Shown here: piece by piece, positions 24,106 to 37,807 of the stretch | Layout: the number at the start of each line of letters is the position of its first letter | Numbering within the stretch: the stretch's first letter is position 1 | Assembly (NCBI RefSeq): GCF_021155765.1 | Contig: NC_060115.1 | Span: 8,536,493-8,600,492 of the forward strand | Direction of reading: 5' to 3' | DNA from: Diprion similis | Lineage: Eukaryota; Arthropoda; Insecta; Hymenoptera; Diprionidae | DNA: 64,000 nucleotides | Made by a program: the position numbers and the translations under genes | Notes under the pieces: generated by a model | Told to the model about the DNA's origin: nothing | Database searches by the model: none | What the model saw: the letters and a program-made list of their open reading frames with translations, nothing else

Positions 24106-27100
24106 ATGACGTGGATGGAGCAGAAATTGACGATATTCTTCGTCGTATTCTCGGCAGCATTCTGCAATTATGCAATTGCTGGTAAGTAATATTTAAATCG
24201 TGATGAAATTCAAGGGTCACATAAAAAGTGGTTGAATTTTTTGGCTGGTTTTTCAGATTATTCAAGTCACGTGAAAGTATGAACTAAAATAAAAAATTTT
24301 CCTCGTTATTTCACCGTCAATTTCAGGAGAATCTTCAAGAGTCGTGTGTTACTTCAGTAACTGGGCGATATATCGTCCAGGGATAGGAAAGTATGGGATA
24401 GATGATGTGCCAGCGGACTTGTGCACTCATCTGATTTACTCTTTCGTCGGCGTGAGCAACGTGACCTGGGAAGTGCTGGTCATCGATCCAGACCTGGACA
24501 TTGAGCAGGATGGCTTCAAGAACTTTACGAACCTGAAGAACAAGTTTCCAGGATTGAAAACTGAGCTCGCTGTCGGCGGCTGGGCTGAAGGTGGACGAAA
24601 ATACAGCAACATGGCTGCTGTACGTGAAAGAAGAGCATCATTCATCGCCAGTGTTGTAGGTGAGAGAAAAATCCGGTCGAAGGCTTTCCACCTAAGGGCA
24701 CAATACCTAATTTACATACGTTGGACATCTTTTATACTTTCTCGTTTCTTTTCGTCTCCGCGTCTCGACTAATTACTATTCATTATTCCAACGATCTTAC
24801 GAAGTTCGTCTTTCCAAGTTACTACTATATTCACACTGTTGGAAAAATTTAACTAAAAATAATGTCTCGGCAGGTCCACTGTATATTTGTGTTATTTCTT
24901 ACATCTCTGTTGATCAATTTGACAAGGATTTCTCTCAGTAATACATTAAAAATTGAATAAATCAACCCAAAAACCTGTAGTAGGCCTGTTGGGACATTTT
25001 TTACTAACCGTGCATGCTCTGTCGATACACCAGATTTTTTGCTACACCTTAAGAATGGAAAAGGAGCAATAACTACTGATGAATCAAAGTTACGGCGCGT
25101 CGTCGTTAAAATCTCTGTGCATACACGGCGAATTCATAAACCTGCTAAGGAAATGTCGTAAATTAATTCTTATTTCTTGTTATTATAACGGATCAAGAAA
25201 CACTCGTACATTCACACCAAAAGCATGTTCGATACATCGGAATTAGTTGAGTTCGTCTTACGGTAAGCGCAAGGCAAGCGCAATAGATTTACAACTAGGA
25301 TTGCTCAGCTTTTTTACAAGATAATGCGTCTATCCTAGCAATACATTAACTACGGGTGTATTTTGATAACCCAGACCTTGAATCAAGACGAATTTTCCCC
25401 CCGTTTGAGCTTTATTGCTTGTTTTTTTAACTCCTCGTTACTTATAACTCAAGTAACATAATTATAGCATGAACCTGCGCGTCACTTGCGCTAATTCTTG
25501 TGTCAGTCAAGGAGACGAAGTCGTGTGTATACACGTGGATGAGTTTTTAGTCGTTCGGAGCAAGCCGGGAGTGAAAATTAATCTGAATAATGGAAACTGA
25601 AATTATTCTCGAATAAGTCAACCTATCAGTGCCCCTGAGAATATTTACAATAGATACACAATATCCCAGTAAATAATTGAATCGACCTACATCCAGAATC
25701 ACAGTGTTTGCAAGAATCATTTTATCTCCAAGCAAGAGACAAAGTTCTCTTGTACTATTATCGCATCAGCGAAAGGTGTTGACTTTTTAAAATTTTATTT
25801 TATACTTTTCTCAGAATCTCTTTTTGTATAAATTAAATGACGGACAAAGGTCCCAACCTCTACAGAGTGATAAACATCTTCGCAGCTTCTACATGTATGA
25901 TATGAACACGTCGAATGTTATAGTCGTAAATAGAATTATTTATGGATCCGTGGGTAAACATACTATCGAAAGCGGTTTATTAAATTCCATGTGAAATCGC
26001 GCGCGGTATTTTCGAGTCTCTGACTATTCTTCTTCTTTTTCCAGAATTTATGTACAGATATGATTTCGACGGATTCGACCTTGACTGGGAATATCCCGGG
26101 GCCGCCGATCGCGGTGGCAAATTCTCCGACAAAAATACGTTCTTCTATTTTGTCGAGGAGCTGCGACGAGCCTTCGACAGGGAGGGAAAAGGCTGGGAAA
26201 TCACCATGGCGGTACCACTTGCTAAATTTCGCCTTCAGGAAGGTTATCACGTTCCCGAGTTGTGCCAGTGAGTCAAGTACCTCGCGTCTTAAAACCGGAG
26301 AGACAAGACGAGAAAGAGAAAGAAATAGGATTAAAAAATCCTTGCATCTGGTTTCTCTCAAGTATAATTGCATTTTTGTCTGAAACCATACCCACCCGAT
26401 GTTTGAATAACGTTTTATATAAATACTCCATCCCATCACGGGCCGCTAAAAGTTACGCGGAAACCATTCAACCAATTATTTTAACTTTACTTCGCTGTCA
26501 CCATTTCTTCCTCTTTGCGTTTCTTATCTCCAGATCAATAATTCATTATAACATTGACAATGATAATTGACTATCACACAGACTCGTAGATGCGATTCAT
26601 GTAATGGCGTATGATCTAAGAGGAAATTGGGCTGGATTCGCTGACACCCACAGCCCGCTCTATAAACGTCCTCACGATCAATGGGCGTACGAAAAACTGA
26701 ACGTGGTAAGTGAATCATTCGATTAGTGTTTCCTATAATGCTCTCGACAACCGAGCTTTCAAGTATAAGCTCTAGAGACGTTTCCTGTAAAAATTTCTTC
26801 CAGAATGACGGTATGAGGCTGTGGGAGGACCTCGGTTGTCCAGCAAATAAGCTGGTGGTCGGAGTGCCGTTTTACGGACGCAGCTTCACCCTGAGCAACA
26901 GCAACAGCAACTACAATTTGGGAACGTATATCAACAAGGAGGCCGGTGGAGGCGCAAAGGGCAATTACACGAGGGCGAAAGGGTTCCTTGCCTATTACGA
27001 GGTGCGTCTAGTAGATGCGCTACTTCTGGTCACTGTATAACCGTTTGTGGCAACCTTTAAAAAATTCGAATTTTATTTTCTATGATTGTGCAATTCACGA

Positions 27101-28541
27101 CTAAATTCCGACATCGCGCAAGTCTTCAGCGGAACTTTTGAAAAACGTAATGAATATGGCCACAATTGGCACTGAAATGCCAAAAACTAGATCATCTGCC
27201 CTGCATTCACAGGCATATGCTTGAGGTCAATGAATCATTGGAATTTAAATTCTTTCAGATTTGCCCCAACGTACAAGATCCGGATTCCGGATGGACAAAC
27301 GAGTGGGACGATGCGGGAATGGTTCCCTACGCGTACAAAGGTAAGGACCACCGATGCTTGGGTGTTCAGGACTATGACGTTGACTCAGGATCGAAGTTTG
27401 AAACGTTAGAGTCCTTAAGGCAGCCCTTGCGGCCAATTTTCAATTTGCATGCAATGGTGCGAACGAGGCGTTATCCATGACATCCACGCCACACCCTCTG
27501 ACTCTGCATCTTGAATTTTAGCCAACACACTGAGTAGCTCGATAACCATTTCGTCCCATTCCTTTCGCCCACAGGCACCCAATGGGTCGGATATGAGAAC
27601 GAGAAGAGCATCCAGATTAAAATGGACTTCATAAAGGAGCGTGGCTACGCCGGGGCCATGACTTGGGCTATCGACATGGACGATTTCCATGGTATTTGCG
27701 GGGAAAAAAACGCGCTGGCCCATATTCTTCACAACAATATGAAGGACTACATTGTTCCTGCGCCTAAGCGGGAAACAACGCCAAGGGTTTGTGTCCAACT
27801 GCAGTGAATTTCGCGATGTACACATTTATGCATGGGATACTTGATACTTGACGAATTTCGTTTACTTTTCAACTCTTAGCCCGAATGGGACCGGCCCCCG
27901 AGCACCCCGGCTTCTCCCGAAGACAGCTACCGTCCATCCAGGCCCAGCACAACCTTCCAAGTTCCGTCCACCACCCGAAGGCCGACTCCAGCGTACAAAC
28001 CACCCAGTACAACCAGCACGACGAGACAAACCGAGGAAACTACTCGGCCAACGCGACCCTCGTGGACTCCGACGTCACCGAAACCTGCGATTATAAACGA
28101 GATTGACGACACTTCGAACGAGATCAGATGCGGAAACGAGGACTTCATGGCCTCCAACGACTGCACACTGGTACGGAAATTTACATTGGAGATTTTTTGA
28201 AACGTGTTTGCGCCTGACATTAGCCTATCTGTATAACTTCCTGTGGGAGGACGGAGTTCGCGTTATGCGGTATAAGTGCTAATGACGATGGGAATGTAGT
28301 GCAACAAGCAAGAATTTATAGTCAGCGCTTAGGGAATAGGAGAGATACGGAAGTTATTTGGAACGACATAACCAGCGTATGCGTCATAGTAAGTACGGCG
28401 ATTTTTTTGTTTCAGTATTACCGATGCGTGTATGGAAAACCTCTGAAATTCCAGTGTCGTCAGGGGACCGTTTACAACACCGAAACGTTCATTTGTGACT
28501 GGCCGAAGAACGCGGATCGCCGCGAATGCCGAAATGTTTGA
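24106..28541 (+). CDS. secreted GH18 chitinase with CBM14 domain (554 aa, 9 coding exons; Cht6/group VI-like)
   Basis: Exons: 24106-24181, 24327-24659, 26045-26267, 26582-26705, 26804-27001, 27259-27340, 27575-27786, 27880-28170, 28416-28541 (TGA). Frame is continuous. The product hydrolyses beta-1,4 linkages in chitin of cuticle or peritrophic matrix. Residues 1-25 form a signal peptide ([17 protein letters not shown]). The GH18 domain (about 30-400) has all four motifs: [22 protein letters not shown] (catalytic Glu about 152 intact), [10 protein letters not shown] and [13 protein letters not shown] Ser/Thr/Pro linker (417-497) leads to a six-Cys CBM14 domain (500-553). One GH18, linker and one CBM14 fits groups I, IV and VI. 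The [10 protein letters not shown] motif after the GH18 domain recalls Cht6, but the gene is shorter than typical Cht6. The donor after 27786 (AGG|GTTTGT) is weak. The 1.4-kb intron 24660-26044 holds nothing recognised. Confidence 0.92.
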
Positions 28542-30968
28542 ATTCTGCAATTTGTGTTGTAACTGATTTCTTGGATTTAGATATTCTTAACAATGTTCTG
28601 CACGTTCACCTTCATCCAGTAGTATTAGATTTTTAGCATATGTAAAAAATGTGTTAACGCGTGTACAGTGAGATCGAGCACGCGGGCGATTGAACCTTCG
28701 GTCTAATTCCCAATGTCGTTTTCACTGCGAATAGCTAATCAGCTGCCTCGATGGCTACGGTTTGCTTACATACGTGTATTGGTGAATAATATCGTTATTT
28801 CAGACACAAAAGAATAACTCATTCGAGTTCATTCGACGCTAAAGTGGAGTTGAAATATTAATTGAACTTGAAGTAGAAATATTCACAACGAACTCGCGAA
28901 CTTCATGCGGTCTGTCATCAGGTTTTTATACACAATCGTATTATAATATTTAGAACATAATTGAGATGTGATTTTTTGTTTTTGTTTTTTTTTTCGTCCA
29001 CACATACGCGCGTGCACCGAAATTGTCACTGAGAAATAATTATAGTCTTTTATCTTTAAGTACATGCATTTTGCATTTTTTTTTATCGTTTGTTAATTAA
29101 ACCTATATATTATAATTGGATTGAACGATGTTAAACAATAACGAATATTGTGATATGTAATTTATAAAGATAAATATTATACGTATATCGTTTATAAAAA
29201 AAATTATTCTAGATGCCGTTTTCCTCGATGATAATATCAAACCAATTGTCAAACGTATCACGACTTCACGTGCTGCCGTATTTTCATTTCATAGCAACGC
29301 CAAGTATAGCCTGCAAAACGAACAACTGACCTTCTATAAAACCTGTGCAGCATTAAAGGTAACAATGCTACAGTGCGATTATTATTAATTTTAGCATTGT
29401 TATTGCCATTACTTTTATCATTCTTATCTCGTCTGAAATCGATTGTTACTGATTTGGAACTAGTTTTCCAGATTATATTACACGATCATATTGCGAGGAA
29501 AAAATATGTGTTCGAAATTTATAATCGTGGAGGTAAGAAACGTTATTATTATCATTGATAATATTAAACATTGATTATCCTACTGTAAATAAATAGTTGG
29601 TATTTCGTGATGTAATTTGCGTTAAAAAAGAGAAAAATTTGAAATCGGATTAACAGTTGGCACTCAATATCAACACGAAGATACAACGACCAAGTTAAAA
29701 AAAAAATTTGAACTTTCGTTGAAATCCCAGTAGATAATTTTCTAATATTACAAAAATACCACGTGTGCTTTGACGACGAATCCAAAAATAGCAAATCTAA
29801 TAAAATTTTCACAGTCGCGTGGCGAGCAACGATTTCTCAATTGTAATGCGCACAGGCGTCGTCCGCCCTTTAATACGACTCTTGAATAATTGATATCAGA
29901 TAGGTTTAAATTTAGTCTGCGCGAGCCCGTCGCGGTCAGGTGTAACCCAGACTCTCGCATGTCAGGTGCAACGTCGAGTCATTGAATGCATAGACACGAG
30001 CGATTCTGCTCGTGCAGTGTTCCTTGTGAAATCTGTGGAAATATCGACATTTCGCCGTTACATCTTTAGTGACGCTAGTCGAATTTTCGATTATTCGTAA
30101 CTGCGAGGAAGCGTGCGGTAAAGAATTAATCAAAATTCCCCGCGCGAATTGTCATTTGAAAGTGAAATAAAACACGAGCGGAATCGGTTCGTGTTTCATC
30201 GTTTCATCGTTTATCTTACTTCGGCTATGCTCGGCTCTCGAATCTAGAATATCGAATCTCGAATCTCGAAGCTCTGACGTCACGGCTCGCTCACCTTACC
30301 GTCAGCACCATCAGGCACTGAACTGTAAACATGTCTGTCTAACAGCCCCGTGCGCTGGCGGTGCTTAAATAAATCATGAATTTCTCATCTGTTAGTGATT
30401 ACTCGTTTCTACTCGCCCTCTGAACGGGGCAGGATAAAATGGGGCCTACGATCAGGTTACTTTGACCGCTCAGTAACTCGGGATATAGGTATTATTGGAG
30501 GACGATACTGTCGAGATGCATGCATTTTTTAACACCTTTTTCTTTCTTTCGTTCGTTCGTTCTTTCTCTTCTGTTTTTTTTTTCTCACTCCTTGACAGGC
30601 TGCATTCACCATAATTCTTCCCATAGCTGCTTAAGCATTCCCACCTAAGACTAGATGGCATTGAATTCAGCGCTGATTCATTTCTGCCTGCATTGTCTGT
30701 GCCAGACAATGTTTTTCTAACCTTATAACAAGTAATTTGTTCTAATTTCCATTGTGTCTGAGATGATGCACGACGAATATGTAGCGCTGGGTAAATGCCA
30801 GATGTTTTTACAAAGTTCAATAACCTTGGGTTAATGGCACGACACCTCTGTGAGATATACTTCTGATTGCAAAGTGAATTGGCTTGTTTGTTTCTTTCAG
30901 GGAAATGAGCACTTGAGTTAAATTTGACAACGTAAACACGGTGTGGATACGACGCACTTGTCTTCAAA
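28542..30968. other. intergenic region and 5' flank of the seven-segment membrane protein gene
   Basis: From 28542 to about 29940 the DNA is AT-rich and featureless apart from short poly-T runs. From about 30170 to 30460 it is more GC-rich, with short direct repeats of ATCGAATCTCGA and CATCGTTT and a perfect CRE palindrome (30275). A TTTCTTTCAG acceptor-like site ends at 30900, 68 bases before the start codon at 30969, so the gene probably has an upstream noncoding exon, perhaps starting near 30300. Confidence 0.45.
30275..30282. promoter_or_regulatory. CRE palindrome TGACGTCA
   Basis: A perfect 8-bp cAMP-response/ATF-type element in the GC-richer segment that probably contains the promoter of the downstream gene. 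Single sites of this length occur by chance, so its relevance rests on position only. Confidence 0.35.
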
Positions 30969-32908
30969 ATGTTGGTGCGAAGCAGGAAGTATGATAACGA
31001 AACATTGGACGTTGTCAACAAAGGATGTCTCGATCTTTACGACGGCATAGCGTGCGGCAGGGTTAGCGTTTTAGCTCTGCTTTGCCTCTTCACATTCTTC
31101 TTGATCGTTTTGAAACTAATCAAATACCATGCGTGCAAGCACTCCCAAATGCATCACTATGCAATATTTTACGTATCTGGGATAAAATGCATCATTTGGT
31201 AAGTTGAAAAATACGACCATATTCATAAAACGTTATCAGAGTTTTCGAATAATAAATGGTCCCACGATTAATGATCATTTTCAACAATATCAGCATGACA
31301 AAAATACTTATTTATAAATTTGTGGTGTCACAGCATTCAAGATACATTAATTTTTTTTTCAGCGCCACAAGTTTCATCATTGGCGTACGATATCCTCAGC
31401 TGGATTTCACTGCGAATTTTTTGAAACTGTTGCAATTCATTTTAATATGCCATCTTCATTGGTCATCTGCGGCTAGAGCTCGGCATAGAGATGACATTGT
31501 CCAACATGTCGTCAATCCAGTCCTGTCCCTCTATATACTCTATTGTACCACGGTGGTTTTAATGGGCATGGTCGACATTAGTGGAACTTGGACAGAGTGC
31601 CTTCGTAAGTTTTGTTTGTTACTTATAAACAGTTAGTAGCACTTGTAGATAAATCGCTGACATTGTATGCATCATCTAAAATTCTCTTACATAACTTGGC
31701 ATGATAATTCTTGCTGCTTATTGATTGTGATGATATTATTCTGGTACTGATACCTGAGAAGAGAAAGATTGCTCATTACAATTCTAATAATTACTTATCA
31801 CGCTGTTTCAGGTCCCTACTGGCTCATGCTGTCAAGCGCAGATTTTATATCTGTTCAAATGTTTGCAGTCGTTGCTCTCTACCTAACGCATAGCAACAAT
31901 CGATCTGTCATTTCAACACTCATGCTGCCTACTACTTCATCTCAAACTAGAGACCTGTGGCTTGTCACCGCTGTTTATGAAGTCTCCGCAGTTGTTTCTG
32001 TCGTCTTTGACGCTGTCATGTCATTGTGTTAGTAGTTGATTTCTTCTGGCTATAACTGTGCTGACTATGAATTAAATAGTGAAAAGAAGATTGTATTTTT
32101 GTACTTTGAATAAGACGGCTAGGTTCGAATATTAGAAATGCATATGACAATTTGATAAAGATTGTCACTTTAATAATTCAATCAATAATTCATTGCTATT
32201 TGAATCTCTCAACAGTGGGCAGAGAGGAAACTGGTTGCAGCGGTATTTACAATCATGTGCAAATCTACTACAGCGCATCAATTGTGGTAGTAATGATTCT
32301 CAAGTACCTTTTACCGACCTGGACGGTACTCTCTGTTTTTCAACCAGCTCGCGTAAAGTCACGACCATCTGAAGTCGCTCTGACCTCACACTACAATACA
32401 GTAAGGAAATTTTTCAATAATTGCAAGATCAATGAAATTTCTCATGTAGCTCTAACACGGAATGGTATTTTTTTAATGTAAATAAATTTTGTTTCAGGAT
32501 GGAACCTGTTACAATCAATATCGAAGAATGTTCTTTTCTCAAAATGGAGGACAACCAACGTCAATGTCGTATCCAACGATCCCTTACCCGTCCGAACCTC
32601 CAATGTATGAAGGTTTTGGTGATTATTCATATCCCGACAGTTCCCCCGACGAATCACCAACAATTGACCAAAGAAAAGGGGGTGACATTGATGATGCTTA
32701 TGAAAAACACTTTATCAGCATTGATCAGCATAAAGATTGTATTCTTAGCAACCAATACAGAATTGATAACAATAGACAAAATTTAGAACGGAGTTTAGAC
32801 ATGGATGATGATAATGATGTAATTACCAAACCAGCCGCATTGAAAAGCAGTAATTTAACAACGATTAGCGAAGAGGGTATTAATAACCTTGAAAGCTCTC
32901 ACGACTAA
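30969..32908 (+). CDS. unrecognised seven-segment membrane protein (427 aa, 5 exons)
   Basis: Exons: 30969-31198, 31363-31604, 31812-32027, 32216-32400, 32498-32908 (TAA). Donors are GTAAGT, GTAAGT, GTTAGT and GTAAGG, and frame is kept throughout. Hydrophobic segments lie at about 32-51 (SVLALLCLFTFFLIVLKLI), 64-86, 95-113 (weak), 127-149, 161-184, 207-229 and 245-270 (SIVVVMILKYLLPTWTVLSV). There is an Asn-Glu-Thr sequon at residue 10, consistent with an outside N-terminus. A hydrophilic tail of about 155 residues follows, rich in Pro, Tyr, Asp and Ser (PSEPPMYEGFGDYSYPDSSP), likely cytoplasmic. A seven-segment protein with an LPT motif ending the last segment loosely recalls GPR137/TOM1-type proteins, but I could not support that homology. 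The coding call is strong; the function is unknown. Confidence 0.82.
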
Positions 32909-35900
32909 TCGGTTGCTCAATAATTCTAAGTCAAACCAATACCCTAGTTTTAAAAGTGCCTAATGCAGTTAGTGAGTTATTGTGCTACACAACTCTAACG
33001 TATCAATTACCAACGACGACGAAAAGGGATAGAAGTAATATTCGTAAATGCTATGCACACATTTGCGAATTACTTTGAGGATGCGACAGCGTCGGCCATT
33101 AGTTTTGCATCTCGTGACAGTACTTTTGTCGTTGAATCCGGAATGCGTGAATCAATTCTGATTCGATTGATTTATGTACTGTTTTTTTCACCAACACTAT
33201 ATTGATATGGGATATCTACATCAATGCATATGTAGGTAAATATGGAACTATGCAAATCTATATGAAAAATTTGTTGATAATAGATGAGTTCGGTATTTCA
33301 TTCAAAGTGCTAGATATGCTTACCGTTTAGATATTTTCAAGTATGAAAATATTCGTGGTAAGAATTTCTAGCTACGCGAGCTGATTACCAAACTTAGCTA
33401 ATGCATGACTAATCATAGGAACTTTTTAAATGGGCTTGTAACGTTGGCGATAGTAGGAGGATAAGTTTACAAAGTTGAAGCGAAACAATTTTACATAAAC
33501 TTATTTGATATTGATCTGAAGTTGAAAACATAAGACTTTTTTGGTATGAAATTAGCGGTAGAGTTAGAATTAGACGTTAGTGATAGAAAATTTAAGTTTT
33601 TTTTTTTTATGAAATGTAATTTCGACAAGTAGTATAATAGTGTTTCAAATTCACCCAAAGTTTTCTTTTGTTTCTCAACTGAAAGTACTGACATTTAACT
33701 GTGTTAACTGTTGCAGAGGTTATTCCAAAAATAAGCTGTGATTCGTTTCCTAAAGATTGAACAATGAAAAAAAGAAATCAGTTGCAAAATCATTCTGTAT
33801 ATCACAAAAGCAAATTTTTCGGCGAATCTTCAATAGATGTAAATACAATGTGAATATAGAATAACCGTGATTGGTCGATCTATATACATTTATCAATAAT
33901 TAGCTGTGAAGTAATCATCATCGCTATTGTTTAACGTATTTTCAATTACCTTTAAATAGAATACTTCCATACTCTATATACCTATGTATATGAATAATGT
34001 GCAACAATCTTGGTTGCTTTGTTTCAAGACTGTCTTCATGGAGAATTATAAGTAATTAACTGCTATAAGAATCTATGACAATTAGGGGTTAAGTAATTAT
34101 GAAAATTGAAGTGAATTTTCAACTATTACGTTCTTAACTTGATAATCATAGTTGCGTATAATTATAGTTAGTTGGAGTAGAGTAAATAGTATCTTTATTT
34201 CTCTGATAATTTTAAGCAACGACTCTCCAGTTCATAGTAGCTAGGTATCGAATTCTACTACCCGTACATAGATACAATCGTTGTTTTTTTTTAATCATTT
34301 TTCCTTTTTTTCGGTATCTTTAGTTCGTTCCTATTTATATTTCCATAAATTAGATCATCATTCATGAATAAGGTACATGAAATGCATATTCAGTCGAATT
34401 GTAAATCTAATTCTAAGTGCATTGTAATATACAAAGCACATAATATTCGTAAATGGAAATAAGATTCTCGGAATGCACTGGTTGTGAATTCTCATACATA
34501 TTTAATGGATTGAAATAGGCTAACTCAATGTTCTACTATATTTAGTTGAATTGAGTTTAAAAGAAAAAAAAAAACTAATTTCTCTAAGACTTGGCAATTA
34601 AATAGTTTAACGTATTAGATCACATAAGATAGGGATAAGGATTTTTCAAGTTAATCAAATTGTACCGATAATAATGAACCGTGTATTTAATCGTGAGCGA
34701 ATTTTTTCAGTTTTCCGGTACTAACTTATGATTATATTCAACACCAATTTCTCAGTATCTTATTCTCAAATTTTTAACATAATTATAATATGCTCAGAAC
34801 AAAAAAAGAAAAAGAACAAGCCAAGTTACTTCATTTTTTTGCAATACCGGTAATAATGATAATTCGTCAGTCGTCATATCGACATTATGAAATCGAATTT
34901 ACCTGCGTTGGAAGCAAATTACAACTGCTCGACATTCGATGGTGAAAAAATGGGCTTGCAAATTAATCTGGCACTGCATATAATACAGAAATCGAGAACT
35001 GAATTAGATGTATGGTGTGCCCCAGTGAATTGGATTCAATATAATAACACGTTTCGCAATTTTACGCTTGTAACCGTTCATCTGCAACATTCTCGACTTT
35101 TGCGTTCTGCTTGTCAAGAATAAATATCGCCGAATATAATTTTTCAAACTTCACTGTAATAACACGTTCTCACCGCTGACAACCGCACTATTGAACAACA
35201 CTTTTAAACTATTTCTTAGATGCTTACCGGATGAATAATTTACCAGCATATATTCAGATAATAATTGCACAAAACTTTATATTCGCAGCCGTCCAAATTC
35301 CAGTTTCGACTTGCTAAAAATTTGATCCAAATTTAACGACAAATATTAAACGCTGCTGAAAAGTAATAACGCAAATTGTACATTAGAATTAGGAACAAAA
35401 ATCAACAAATTAGGGGAAAATGTATTGTATTATAATAATTTTCATTAATTCAAACTACGAATCGAGTAGTGTAAAACGTATGCAATTGGAGCTTAATCTA
35501 CACGAAAAGATAGCTGTTTGTGGTGTACATATTTTCATTCCGGAGCGAATAGATTTTGATTTATTGGCATACATGTATACACGTAGTATATGTATGTATG
35601 TACAAAGCCATATGTATGTATATTCGTAAGATATATGCAAAACAACGCAAAATTCCCGTATTATTAATGAAAAAAAATAAAGAAAATTAAAATTCTTTCA
35701 GATTAGTGATTAAAGTATTATTGTTTATTCGTATAGAAGCACTGCGTGGGTAAAGAAAATGCTTATATTTATGCATTACGCACTGGTGTGATCTTTACCA
35801 CACGAGATGAGAGATGATATTTTGTTTTCATTCGCTCATCTGATCGTTGAAATCATAACAATACGCGCGTATGTAAATACTGTATACATCTGATTCGAAT

Positions 35901-37433
35901 TACATCTAATAAACAGATATTACGCGATAGACGATTCATTTCTTCAAGTTAGCTGATTACGTTAAGCCTATAATGGCGGACTGCCGTGTTCAATTCGAGG
36001 GTTAATCATTAAATGTCGGCGCAATTTATGTTGTAATTAACTGTTGTCGACGACTAAACGAAATAAATTTGTCGAAAAAGTAGTATATGCCTGAAATTTG
36101 TACACAACAGTTTTATCTATTTTCGAGGTTCTTATGAATTGCGCGGAAAAAAAACAGAGCGACGCGTCATTTCAAACGCTTTTGCGGAATGCAGAAACTT
36201 ATTATTAGCTAATTATCAGCATTTGTCTAGCGGAAGTACCTCGTTCCTACAAATTCCGACAAGCATATCTACGACTTGATAGATGTTACTCAATCTAACA
36301 ACGAAAGTCGATTTGCTATCTTTGTTTTTCTAGTTATTTCAAACAGCGTGCTTTTCGTTACTTACGATTAGAGTATGACGCGTCTCAAGCTACACGCATT
36401 TTCTAAACATCTACATCGATAAACCATCGTTTTGTATGAATGAATAAACAGACGCAAGGACATGCGTTATGTGAGCAAACACGATCGTAAATTTCACCAT
36501 CACTATATAAAACACATTGGAAACAACAATGCATAATATTTTTAAAACAGTATAACCAAACGAAAATAATGCGTTTACTTTTTGTTCGTCTGCAAAAGAA
36601 TCTTCTCAGTTTTCGATTGTTTAAACGTTTATTTGGCATGGTGTTTCGGATGTGAATCACGCGACGCAAGGGGTCGCTTCGTTGTATATATGCAATAAAA
36701 TCGTGAATCTACTAACCCGAATTCAGCGGTATTGCGTCTTTTCTGCGTATTTGTCATACGTAGCGCGGACCTTGGAGGTGAATTTTCTAGTAACTCTCCA
36801 ACTTTTGCAACATCACTAAACAAATATTTTTTGTCCTATTTGTGCATAGTACCTACAGGGGTGGTGACACTACGCCGTAAGGAAATCATTATACCATCTC
36901 GCTCTATAATAATGTACAGCACATGTAAACGTGAAATGGAATTGTTGACAATATTTATCAGTTTTCTATTAATGTCGTGTATTGTATATCAGAACGTAAA
37001 TCCAAGCACAAATGTTTGCTATAAAGTGAAGGTTTGTCGGGAAGAAGATAAAAAGATAACACGAAAAAAGACCTAAAAAATGTAATAAAAATGTTTCAAG
37101 AAATTGCGGCAGCACGCGCACTTTAACTCCGGCGAAGTTAACACGGTATACGCGCGTTTATCAGTATTACATGTATTTTTTTTAAATCTTTTTTACTTAT
37201 CTGAAGCTCCCCCTTTTTTTTATTCAACGCCAAAACGATAACATACGTCAACATCGGCGTACAATAAAGTGGGGGATACCATGTCTTAAGCGTGGTACCC
37301 TGATCTGAATAATTAAAATATCAGCTCGTAGTTATTCAAATTATTCGAGTCGCTTCGCACGAGAACAACGCACGCTAAATTCGTTCATTCTGGTTTTGCA
37401 TATTCGCGCTTCCGCCCGTGTATATATAATATA

Positions 37434-37444
<11 letters not shown>

Positions 37445-37476
<32 letters not shown>
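37445..37476. repeat. (TA)n microsatellite
   Basis: A pure TA run upstream of the aminotransferase promoter region, flanked by CATACATACATA. Confidence 0.9.
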
Positions 37477-37478
<2 letters not shown>

Positions 37479-37727
37479 TACACATGCATACGTTTCTTTC
37501 GTAATTTCTGTTCACACCGTGCTGCGGCTAGCCTCTTCATAATAAGTATTCTTTGTCGCTGGCACATTGCTTTGAACTTGAACCGATTACCCGTGTGGCC
37601 ACGGCCGCAACACGTCGTCGCTGATCGAGTTCCGTAAAAAGGCGGATTGCTTAAAGTGCATTTGAAAAATGTTTGTGACAAATTTTTTCTCTCTCACACT
37701 GACGCCGGCTCGTCTCTATGGGATTAT

Positions 37728-37735
37728 TATATAAT
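37728..37735 (+). promoter_or_regulatory. TATA-like element upstream of the aminotransferase gene
   Basis: TATATAAT lies 80 bases before the proposed start codon at 37808, immediately after a GC-richer segment. AT-rich context makes a chance match likely, so this is a weak call. Confidence 0.25.
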
Positions 37736-37807
37736 GGACATTTTCTTCGGTAATTTATTAATTTAAGACAAAGTGTTTTTTCTACAATTATTCTTCAATC
37801 AAAAAGC

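Larger units (their letters stand above)
32909..37807. other. AT-rich intergenic region
   Basis: The sequence holds the 3' UTR of the upstream gene and then nearly 5 kb of AT-rich DNA without a supported gene. Open frames here (for example about 34887-35123, 36732-37076 and 37385-37681 on the minus strand) have random-like composition or run through the TA microsatellite. A GC-richer stretch at about 37550-37720 precedes the aminotransferase gene and probably belongs to its promoter. Confidence 0.55.

Noticed and set aside
34887..35123. Small + strand gene in the 33-37.8 kb interval
   Set aside because: Composition matches AT-rich background, with no splice context, signal peptide or motif that would support coding.
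37385..37681. Minus-strand gene divergent from the aminotransferase
   Set aside because: The open frame runs through the TA microsatellite and lacks motifs; the GC-rich part is better explained as promoter sequence.
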